Position numbers and translations under genes: made by a program
NCBI GenBank assembly: GCA_963971405.1
Contig: OZ020485.1
Location: forward strand, 51,581,469 to 51,645,468
DNA length: 64,000 bases
Source of the DNA: Psococerastis gibbosa
Taxonomy: Eukaryota; Arthropoda; Insecta; Psocodea; Psocidae
Direction of reading: 5' to 3'
The notes under the pieces: generated by a model
The model's database searches: none
What the model was told of the DNA's origin: nothing
The model's input: the letters and a program-made list of their open reading frames with translations, nothing else
Part shown: piece by piece, positions 11,242 through 23,200 of the stretch
Position numbering within the stretch: the stretch's first letter is position 1
Layout of the letters: every line of letters starts with the position of its first letter

Positions 11242-14200
11242 CTACCGAGCTAGCCGCAGTAGCAGTGCATGACGACAGTCGCTCGACTCGACGGGCAGGT
11301 ACTTGTCGTAGAAGTCCTGTATGAACTCCTCAACTTTGAAGCCGAACTTCTGGTACAGGAGTAGTGCAGGGTTGGTCGCAGATACGTGCAGCACCACGTC
11401 CTTCCCCATGCACGTCTGCCAACAATACAACACCAATATAATTATTTACCTTAATAACTAATATTCCATGCTATACGAATTTAGTTATGTTACTGAAATT
11501 AATTTTTCAATGGGACTTGGTTTAGTAGGCCAACTTTACTTGCCTTTAGGGCCATGACACTAGTCACTCACATGGTGGCTGGATACTAAGCTGCATAAAA
11601 TTAGGAGCTGTTACCAACGCAGAAGTGCAACCTGTTATATAGTGTACACTTGGCCATGAAAGAAAACCGTGTCTGACAAACCTGAATAAGGTGGTAGAGC
11701 ATAAAGCTGGCAATACCGGCCCGCCTCCACTCGGGTCGCGTGAAGACAAAGGAGATGTAGGCCTCGGTGGTGTCCGGGACCAGGAATGCGAACCCCACCA
11801 CCAGCTTTTTGTAGAGCACCACGCAGCTGAAGTCGGGGTACTGCAGGCACTCCGACACTGAAACACATCCATCTTAATATCAGTAAACAGGTCGCCAAGT
11901 GCGCAGTGTCAGGGGGTTGCCTCGAGTCCCTTTTTTGTCCTCGCCTTGAGATAACCCATAGTTTTTCCTCTTTTCGATTTGTTCTTCGGGTGTTGTCCGA
12001 CCACCAGCCTCCGGGTGATCCTTCTCCCATTCTTTGAATGTGCCGAACCATTTGTAGCTGCTTGGTCTCTAGTCTTTTTTCTACTGATTTCACTAGTACA
12101 GTAAAGAGGCAACAACATATTATATTCATAGTAATCATGTGGAATGATCCAGAACCCATTTATCTTCCTTGGCACATAAGACTAGATTCAGACAAAACGA
12201 TTTATTTACGATTGATGCCGGGCCAGAAGTACTGCTCGGCAAGACTGTTGACGGCGGGGATGTGCTGCGGCCGGACGTAGCAGTAGTCTATGGGACTGAC
12301 CGCAGTCTGCCGGGAGCCCGCTCTCTCCTGCAGCTCCTGTAGCAGCCTCAGCCAGGGCGGGCGCGTCGAGTAGTCTCGTCGGATGAACGGCTTCAGGGTT
12401 CTGCAAGGAATAATATTTGGGATTGAACAGGCCCGTACGTGAATAAGTATGTGTCTTTGGCAATTGAGAGAATGTGGAGAGGGTTACCTGTGAGTGAGTG
12501 GACTGGTGAAGCACGTGTACTGCTGCGAGTGGCCCATGAGCCGTGTGTAGAACGTGTCGCAGCCGGACGGCTCGGCGCTCACCGTGCCGGCACTCGTTGT
12601 CCGCACGAACCTGTCGAGCACGCGCCGCGCTTCCATGCCGGGCCCCACACGTCCAACGCCATCTGTACACAAAACAGTTTTCAGCAAGTTTTCAGTAAAC
12701 GACCAACGCAGTCGCTACAATGAAACTGCACGCAGCTCAGTTAACAACTATTTAGCTGAGGCGAGGGGCAGCTGCAAAATATACATTATGCCTTGTACAA
12801 CAGTAAACAGTAGGTAGTAATGCCAGTAACACATTGACAAGTCGAGAAGCGGGTTGTTTTTCTTCTTCATTTGGTTATAGCATGATCCAAATCGGTTAAA
12901 ACCAAGTTAGGTGACGACTTTTCCGTGTCTACTTGGAAGGTCGCAAGGAGCGATCGGTCTACAGTTAAGCTAAGTATGGGGAAAACTTCTTATCGCCATT
13001 CCTGTTAAGATAATTTTACAATGGAAAGTGCTATTTAAAATTTCTTGTTTAAAGTTTTAACCCCAGGAGTAAGTTAATACCAATCGCCATAATCGGCCCT
13101 CTCCTGTGAAGTGATGTATCGGAGATAATAGTCATGTGTACAGGTATGTGCCGAATAATTATATTATGCGTGAGTAATAATACAGGTGGCTTGGGGGATG
13201 GATCCCTGAAATAAGCACTAGCATCAATGCCGGCCTGCCTTCACCCACTCAGAGTCAACGCCAGAAGTGCTTCTTTAAATTATACGGAAACAAGATCTGA
13301 TGGTTTGTCAAAGACTATTTGAATGCAGCAAGATTAAATATTTCTATTAGGCGCCCATTCCATTGACCGGCTAGGGCTATTTCCAAAAACGGTGACGTGG
13401 TAGCAGACATTCAAGACTTAGGTGGCGTTTCCACCGACCTCACATTGCAGAATGCAAATGACATTGACGGAAATTAGAATTTTTCTTTTTATAGAAATCT
13501 ATTAAAATGTTTGTACTTAACATATCCCATGACGCCATTTTTTAATTTTAGTTTTTTTTTTGTGATTTTACTGTATGATCATTGATCAATTTTAACTATG
13601 GCATAGAGGAAAATAAACATTTCCGTCAATTCTGCAATGCGAGGTCGATGGAAACGCCACCTAAGTCTTGAATGTCTGCTACCACGTCACCGTTTTTGGA
13701 AATAGCCCTAGCCGGTCAATGGAATGGGCACCTTATATGAAGACGTCAGGGGAAAAGTGGACTTTTGGTCGAAATTGAGATAATGGTGGCATTCTGTTCA
13801 GTTTTTAACGTAGTTTTAAATGAGCTTACAAAGCCGGAGAAAAATAAGTAAGGTTCTGCGCAAATGGCGAAAAAAAAAACAGTATATATGGGGAAGATAC
13901 GGCTACTTTAAACTTTAAAATTCGATTTCTGAAAAATCAACTTTTGATCATATGGTAAAATGGTAAATAATTAATAAGAGTTTTCCTTTAGCAGCCGTTA
14001 CCTAGACTCATAGATATTTTGCTTCAAGCAGATATGATATTACGAGTTAGTAAACGAGGAACCGAAATTAAATTCTACTCAGAATCATTGTGTCGTTTCC
14101 ACTTGATTTGTTTTTCTTGGTACATTTTTTTACCTGGTGTAGAGTAGGCGTCGAGGTCGAAGACAGGCACGTTGCGGTCTCTCCGGAGCCGCCTGACGGC

Positions 14201-17200
14201 CAACTTCCTGTGCAGTCTCAGTTCTGGCACCGAGACCATCTCCACCTGCTCTATGCGGCGCCTGAGTGCCGCCAGCAGGTAGCTCTCTTCTCCGGAATTG
14301 ATGCCCCGACATCTGCCACACAACAGTATATGTATAGAAATAAATAAATAAGAAGTTTTTGTTCTATTACTAATCCAACTTAGCGGAGTATACGTATAAC
14401 GCCATCTTACCGGAATCCAACTATTCAGCGCCTCTGCAGCTACAGAACTGTAGAGTGTTGTATGAACCGCATAGTCTAGTATTTAGTAACTATTGTAGTA
14501 TTTTCATGGTCATTAAACGCTGGCACTAGCCACGTCAATGCGCTTTCTTTGCGATGAAGTGAATAGATGGGTTAAGTAAATTAATGCATTGAGATTGTGG
14601 AGCCTGCAGTTGTGTTAAATATATGTGGACTTACAGCGAGGACTGGAAGGGCGGGGCTTGGAGCCAGGGCAGAGTGTTGGAGCCAGGGGTGGGCGCCAGC
14701 AGCCGCGGCCGTTCCTCCTCCATTGCCTCCACCATCTCGTCGTCCGTCACGGTTCGCGACGACTCGTCACCACTCTCGTCAGCCTGTCATAACCATAACT
14801 TATTACCAATATCTCTAAGGCCCGGCACGCACGGATGATTCCGCACGCGCCAGTTACCGACGTCTTTTTTTCATTGTAACCCACAGGGCTAGCAGAAGAT
14901 TTCTTGTCAATTTCTGAAGCTGGCGCAAAGTCGACCGCACGAAAGTGCACGATTCTCCCCTCGACATGCCAGCTCGTACAAATCTTCTGAAGTAGACTAT
15001 GCTGTTTTGCATCAACCATTCAACAAACCCTATTACCAGTTACCACGGGAAAAGACGTCGACAAATCGCGACTGCAGACTCGTCCGTGTCTACGGGGCCT
15101 AATATGAGAAATAAGAGAAAATTAATAGCCTATTGGCCAAGTTCACAGTATGAGTCACGTTATATTTTTCGAAAACGAAGCCTTGACTATGTGACTAATA
15201 TGCGAAGCTTTTGTCAAACATTTCTCCTCTTTATACTCGTTTCTCTGTGACTCTTCCGTGCCACAACAATAAAAAATCGGGACCCTAATATTTCTAATAA
15301 TGATAAATGAGGTCATTAAACATTGTGAATGTCTCCTGTTAGCGGACAATATTAAAATATGTAGGAAAATACAAAGTGTGATTGTACAGAAAGATATAGA
15401 AAATCAAGTAACTTGGTGTGAAGAAATTAAGCTTGAACTGAATATTAGCGATTATGCTCCGTATAGACTAAACGCTGAAATTTGAATGTGGCATCAGTAT
15501 AATATTAATGGACATAATCGAAGCAGGAGTTACCTTATAAAAGATCTCTGTTATATTTGATGAAGCCTTACGGGTGTTGGGTTTAATTAAAAGGAGTTCA
15601 GTACATTTTAAAACGGTAAAAAGCTATATACAGTACTTTAATTAGACAGAAACTGGGATATAGTAGTAACGTGTGGAACCCATTCCACAGAAGTAAAATT
15701 TGTCATTTTGAAAAGTCAAATTTCTTGAAATATTGTGTCCAAAACAATGCTGTCATAATAAACCGCTCATAGCAAAATATAATCTCAAATCATTAGTGAC
15801 TGGAAGGGAATTGCTCGATTTGATATACCTACACCTATGAAGTAATTAATAGCATTGAAAATAATTATGTTTGTAAACTGGTTATACTTCCATGCTTCAA
15901 CTGCGGTAACCAACCACCTTGCCGAGTTGATATTACTTTTCACTCCACTAGAACTAGAATATACTAATAAATTCTTTATTTATCTGAATTTTCTACATAA
16001 TTTTAGGGAGATGGCGACCAATCTTTGACTTCCAGAAAATTCCTTCACAACTTTTCATTTCATGACCCCCTGAGTCTAAAACCACCCCCGTTCAAAATTT
16101 TATATACAGTATATATAAATGTATGTAGGTATGTACGATATATATGTAGGTACCTACTATATATTGATTTTAGGAAACACTTCCGTAGATATTATCCGTT
16201 TTTGATGAAACTTGGCACAAAAATTGATCATACAAATGTCTTGCTCGAGTTCGTTAACCAGCTAGTTCCACTATTTAGTTCCAAGATGGCGACCGATTAA
16301 AACTGTATATAATTCATGTCTCAGTTAATATTGGTTGCAGAGGAATGAATTAAAATCTAACTGAAAGCCCGTATTATTATCTACGATCATGGTGATTCAC
16401 ATTTTTTCCGACAAATCAACCATTTTAAGATGGCGTCCAGTCAAAGTGAAAATAATTTGATAAGTAAAGTTCATAGTCATTGTGGTTCGACAAGAGACAC
16501 AAGAGTGTTTTGTGTGTTATGTTGTGGTCGGAAAAATAATGAAGCCTTTTTAATTTTTAATACATACATAGCGTAGGTAGCGTAGAGGAAAAGCAGGGTC
16601 TGCGGAATCTCCCGACACCTGATCGTTCAGGGATTTTTTTAATTACATACATAGCTTAGATTTTGGAGAACTAAAGGAAAAGCTGAGTCTGAGCTTGCAT
16701 GGAATCTCCCTACACCTGATTGGCTAGGCCCCAAGGGATTTTTCATAATAATAAGGGCATCTCCAAGCCTAAGGGCACGTGGGGAAACAACCAACGCCCT
16801 AACTAATTTACCCTAAACATACACAAAAAAAAGAATCTAGTTATGTGAGTCTAGCTGGAATTTTACAAAATCAGGAATAAAATTTGTAATGAACTTTTAT
16901 GATCTAGCATCAATATGGACGCGTTTGCATTCATTGAAGAATAGGATCGAAGGTTTTGGTGTAATGTGGCAGCCGACTTGTCTTGTCACTCTATTCCCAG
17001 TTCGTACACCTCCTAAAACTAAATCAAGCAGCGCCACCTTTTTGTATAATAGATGCACAGGTAACTTTTATAATTGCTTGTCTCAGTTAATATTGATTGC
17101 AGAGGAATGAAATAAAATAAAATAAAATGAAACCCGTATTATAATCTACAATAATGGTATATAACACTTTTTACGACAAATCAACGATTTCAAGATGGCG

Positions 17201-20200
17201 CCCAGTCAAAGTGAAAATAATGTGATACTTTAGTAAAAGTTCATGGTCGTCATTTATTTATTGATTTTTACTTAGGAATGTATTTATTTCAGTAACAAGG
17301 ACCATAGTTCGCTTTGTATGTGTAAATTAAAAAAAAAAAAATTTTTAATAGAAACCTAGACATTGTATTGCTTAACAAGTACAATAGTCCGCTTTTTACC
17401 ATGTTAATATTTATTAATATTTTTAAATATTAGTTACATAAGTTAAAACTTATATTAGGTTTGAAGTGCTATTCTCCCACGCTTCGGCTTGAGGGGGCAC
17501 AGGTTGTAGGTTCGAAATTTGGAACACAAGAGTGTTTTGTGTGCTGATGTTGTGGTCGGAAAAAGAATGTAGTATGATTTATTTTTAATTACATACATAG
17601 CGTAGGTAGCATAGAGGAAAAGCGCGGTCTGCGCTTGCATGGAATCTCTCTACACCTTATCGGCCGCCATTCTGAATTTTTATTTTTCCGCTTAATAAGC
17701 CTGCAGCTATGATGAAATGAAATGTGTGTGTAAAATTTCATGGAAATAAGTATGGCAGCCGCAGAATTTTGACTTTTTTGGTTGCCACTTTGCATTTTCT
17801 GTTTTCCTCGTAATATGCCTTAAGCTATGTTGAAATGAAATGTGTGTGTATAATTTAATGGAACTGGTAAATAAGTATGGCCACCACTGAATTTCGCCAT
17901 TTTGCATTTTTTGTTTTTCCACTTAATAAGCTTATAGCTATGATGAAATGAAAGGTGTGTGCAAAATTTCATGGAATTCGGTAAATAAGCATGGCCACCA
18001 CAGAATTTTGCCCTTTTTGGACGCCATTTTGAAAAATAAAAAATAAAAAAAATATTTTCTTAAAATACAAGTTATTATGCAAAAAGATGCCAAATTTTAT
18101 GTTAATTGGCCGATTAAATAATATTGACCACCTAGCACCCCTCAAATTTCCCATAGGGGGGGGGGGGTCAAACCATTTTTTTAACGTAATTTATTACTGA
18201 ATTGATGGATAAATTCTTCAAACCATACAGGTTTACATACAAAAATTTATTTCGGGGGGGGGGGGGGTCCGGACCCCGTGGACCACCCCCTCGGCACGGC
18301 CCTGTATAACACAGCCTCGTTTAGAATGTGAATCGTACAATTATTCTGTTTGTAACTTTATACTTTATAGATTTATGGCAATCGTTGCGTACCTGAGGTG
18401 GCTCGAGGTCCATGGGCAGGGGAATGGCCAAGCCTGTGGAGGAGGTGGCGGAAATGTCGACCCCCTCAACATCCACGTTGTCCTCACTGGGCGACACCGA
18501 TTCCTCCTCCCCCGCGAACAGGAACTCCGACAGCCGCGCGCTCGGCTTCACGTACGACCTGCCACAGTATTAAAATGTATGCAACTCTAACAAAGTCAAT
18601 GGAAAAACCATTGGTGGAGTAGGGGACTAATGCAGGCATGTACTAAAAAAAGATTGACATTTTTTTATATTTTATTTTTTTATTCAAAATAACAAAAAAT
18701 CACTTTTTAATGTAGAGCACATGTATCTTTATCAAAAGAGACATCTATATATATTTAGAAAACGAACAGTCGAGAGTAGCAGCAAGATTAAAAATTAATG
18801 TTTAAAATTTCATAAAAAACTTACTTACAAATCATTTATGGGTAGAACTGGGAAAAGCATTGAAAAGCACTGAGGAAGTGGAATACTGGAATACCAAGAG
18901 GATGCTGATGAAGAAGAGCAAGGCCGTAGCCAGGATATTTTTTAGGATGTGGTCTAAATTGGCTTCTTCGTTGATAGGGAACACGAAGAAGGGGACACCA
19001 AGGTAGAGATACAGGAACGAAAGGAAGCGTTGAATAATCAGAAGTGGAGATACAGGGGTGAGTGAAGGAGGCTCACGTATCACACCCGGGTGGAACCTCG
19101 AGCTCATGATGAAGAAAGTGTGCTCAAGGCCGAAAAGCGAAAAAACCTCGAATATGGCTCCTTGATAATTCCCATTAATTTGCCAATAATATTTTCACTT
19201 TAAAAGTAAAGTAGGGCATTTAATTCAATTGGAACCCGTGTCAACTGTTCCATATAACGTTAAGTGTCCACACTATGCCGTCGGCACTGCACTATTTTAT
19301 TATAATGTTCATTTCATAAATATGTGCAGTAAAAATAAAAATTATTTAAAATTAAACCAACGTTAAAACGCACACGGGTTAGTGCCTTGCGGTATATTCA
19401 TTGATTAATTACTTGAATTGTTTGTATTGTTGGCATTAATAAAAATTGTATTGTATAACGCGGCAAATCTGATTGTTGGCCTCCCGTCCACACCGTGAGT
19501 TGACATTCAGCTACAAAATGCCCGTCGAGGAGGATGTACACTGAAACTGAACCTGCGTGCCGCGTGGAGGTAGCCAGAGGTAAATCCTAGCAAGTAAAGC
19601 CTAGTAAATCCACCTTGGCGGACATTTTGCGGCTGAATGCCAACAATCGGATTTGCCGCGTTGGCAGTGCCAACAGCCAACGCATAGAGTGGACAACGTT
19701 TAAGACCCTACATTGAAAAAGCAGTAAACTATTGTTTTATTATAGCTTTTTATTACAACTTGAGTTAGTGAAACCCAAAATAAGGTGAAAACTTTCGAAG
19801 AAACCCTTCAATGTTGAATGTAGAAAACACTGTTCGATTGTTTTAACGTTAAGGGAGAGATTTCAAAATAATTTGTTAATTATTTCTCGTTCCGCAACCG
19901 CAAAATTATGTAGATTAGTAGTTAGATGAAATTTTTTAAAATATTCAAGATTCCCAAGGGAATATAAAGTTTTTCGTATCACTATTAGGATTACTTCTGA
20001 AACCCCGGTTTAAGTGCACTAAACAGATTTTATACAAGAGTAGTCAAAAGTCGGGGAAATAGACAGCTTTTTGAGAAAACTTCAATTTTTAATTCATTAC
20101 TTTACGCCTGGGAACGAGAAATTAATCAATTTCATTAAAAAAAAGTACACAGCCATTCGGACTTTTCAACAAATTATTTTGAAATCTGTCCCTTAAGGCG

Positions 20201-23200
20201 GGCTTTACTAGTAGTAGTATGGTTTGACACAGTCCCAGGCCACGATGTGGGCCCATAGGACTCCAGTGGACCTCCTGATTATAGTGGATTCCGAACCACT
20301 TGGGAAACACAGTGAAGTCACACGACTAGTTCGGAGGTGACCAGGACAAGTCCTACCATGTTTCCCTACCGGCACTGTGCACACGACCAATTTATCTGCA
20401 GCTTTGAACCTGCTCTGGTCCGCTGGATTCAACTTGGTATGGCGGCCGGCTCCGGGCTTTACTAACTCTACCTGTATTATAATAAGGCACTGACTTATTG
20501 TTCATTAAAATGAAATGCCACAAACACACGAGCAACTCAACTTTATCGATTGTTGTTACTGAGGTAAATATACAAATCCAGAGGCTGTAAACATGTCCAT
20601 AATATAATAAGGTGAGGTTGATGGGGTGTACCTTACCTGGAGTACATGTTGTCCTTGGGGTCGGAATTGAGTGTGAATTTGAGCTGGTTATGGGCGATGA
20701 CGGAGCCTTCACCGTCCCTGCTGCTGCTGTCGTAGCCCGTCGAAGACTCGCTTTCTGCCGCCGCCGCCGCAGCAGCCTCATAACTCTGTCTACTCCTAGC
20801 GCCTCTCTCCTTTCCTACAGCATTAAGTATCCCATTAACTATTAAGTAAAATATCTGATTTTTAATTTCTTCGCTAAGGGCTACTCTTACTCCTTGGCAA
20901 TTAGCACTATAGCTTGTGTCCAAAATTTTTTTTACGTAATTTATTAATAAAAGTCCATTCTATCCAGTGTTCCAACGCAAATAAATTTATTCAAATTATT
21001 CAAACAATACAGGTATGCATAAAAAAAATTATTCCGGAGGGGGGGGGGGGTCTGGACCCCCTGGGCACGGCCATGCTTGTACAGTTTTACGAAATAAAAT
21101 AAGGAAAAAAATTATGCAAGCCAAAATATAAACTACATAGTTGTTTAGATAAGTACAGTATATGGTGAAAAACCTGCAAATCCCTATTAACACGGAACCT
21201 AGTTTGTATTATTTCAATCCTTAATTTCGTCTAATGAATAGACAGCTTCAAGTGAAAGATTCAAAAGCCAGCCTGTTTAGGATCTTAAAGTTTTCTCGGT
21301 GAGCCCTTGACAGCAGTTTGCCACTATATGAAATAGTCTCCTTTGTAATATTTCGAACAAATTATAATAAAAGTTGACTTGTTACTTAATGTTTTCATAA
21401 CTTGCAATTACTTGTTTTTATTAAAAGTTTTATCAGCTCACTTGAGAATGACGAATAGTCGAAACCGGTCGGAACATAATTTTTATATGTTTTTGTGTAA
21501 TATTTCATCAAGTCAACTTATATTACAAGCAGTTTGCCACACCAAACGATCCACGCACAACTCAGTACACTAGGATGTGTTTAACGCATGAAGGCAAACT
21601 GTTTTAAAAGGTCCCTGGGCTACCTCGTTGTCAAGTGCCCTCCCAATCCCAGTTTGCCGACCCACATCAAACCAATCCACACTATTGTATTGTATTACCA
21701 CACTTAAGTTGAGCGCACGTAAGCCCCAAAGGACGTAGCGTTCTGATTGAAAAAATAGCCACCATACCAACGCGCACGAATTTAATTTAAATTGTTGTAA
21801 AAAGATAAGAGATTTCTTACTATTTAGCATGGCGTGGTTAGGAAGCATGCCGGTTCGGGCCAGCCGGAACCAAGCCGTGTTTTTGCGGGAGCCCACGCCG
21901 CTCTCATTGGGCCGCATGGGCTGGAAATACTGCGGGTGCCTGTTGAGCGTCACAGCCAGCATCTGCCGGTAGCTCCGTCGTTTTGTCCTAAACCAAACAA
22001 ATTACTATTTTACCTTCAGCTTCGGTCGCAAGGCGGCAGCGTGAAATATTGTACTTGTGCGAGTCTCCACACATCATGCGATCGGAGTCGCATAGTAACT
22101 CAACACGGGTACTAACCTACAGAGGCGGCTGAAGAGGTCAATTGAAAACAATCACTAGATTGTACGTATGTATGCAATGAACATAAAAAAAAAACTTATA
22201 CTTGACAACCATCACAATTTTCCAAGTACAATCTGTCAACTTTTAGACGATTAGACACTCCACCACATGTTTTTGCAAACTCAAATTTCACATAAAATGA
22301 CCACCAGGGAGCCACATAAATGCGATGCTCCTATACATGTTACTGCATAGTATGTAGCCAGCAATAGCACAGTTTGGCCAGTTTTTGAACCTAAACGTAC
22401 CTTTCTTACGCCTTCGAAAACTGTGGCCAAACGGTGGCAGTGCCGGATACATACTATGCATTACAAAGCAGAGGGGCATTCTACTTCAACCCCTCATTTA
22501 TGGCTCTATTTTGAGAAATCAGCCAAAAGAAAAGTATAGTAGGGGTGTCCGATTTTATCTTAAACTGGAAAACTGGGCTGTTAATTATAAATCACAGCCA
22601 TTTTTCTCGTAATCCACCAATCATATTTCAATAAAGAAGAGATTTCTAATTTGTAACAAACTACTTCAATTAGGTCATACTTGATAACGAAATCGAAAAC
22701 CTGACTAGTACTATGTGCCTTGCGGTGTAACTGCGGTGCTGCATCTGCACGATTGACCAACTGCATGAAGGAAATGACAAAGCCGTCCAAGCTGCTCAAT
22801 TTTGGACAACCCATTAATGCGTGTTTACCTGGACACGCGAAGCAGAAGTAAGTATTGTCAGGCGTGAGATTTTGTCCCTAGCATCCCGAAAAAAGAAATG
22901 GAAAGCAATGAAAAACACTAGTCAAGAAAGAGCTGAACTAGGATTGCCTGATTTAGACATAGGCCTTACTCGTTGTATTTGCATCTAATAATCGTGAGTG
23001 TTTAAGACTCGTACGGTGTTTTACACTCATTATCAGTTTGCGCACCTCATGTGTGGAAATATTGTTGAGTAGTTATTGTTGAGGAACTTAGTAATCTGCT
23101 TGTCCCGATGGTAGTATCCTCCACCAGGACTGGCCTGTGGGAACCGTACTGACAGGTTGTACAGGATCAAAAGGACTATGTCCACCCTAAAACATATACA

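Noticed and set aside
12206-12723. Several open frames on both strands over KAT14 exons 8-9
   Set aside because: Only the frame matching KAT14 has consistent splice sites; the others come from GC-rich coding sequence.
14075-14838. Plus-strand frames opposite KAT14 exons 6-7
   Set aside because: They are shadows of the minus-strand exons, with no family match.
21430-21480. Hammerhead-like GAATGACGAATAGTCGAAACC
   Set aside because: The CUGANGA core is not met (extra U, altered spacing), so I do not call a ribozyme.
22581-22814. Possible extra KAT14 exon
   Set aside because: Exons at 23186-23046 and 21987-21821 join in phase without it, and its residues do not resemble KAT14.
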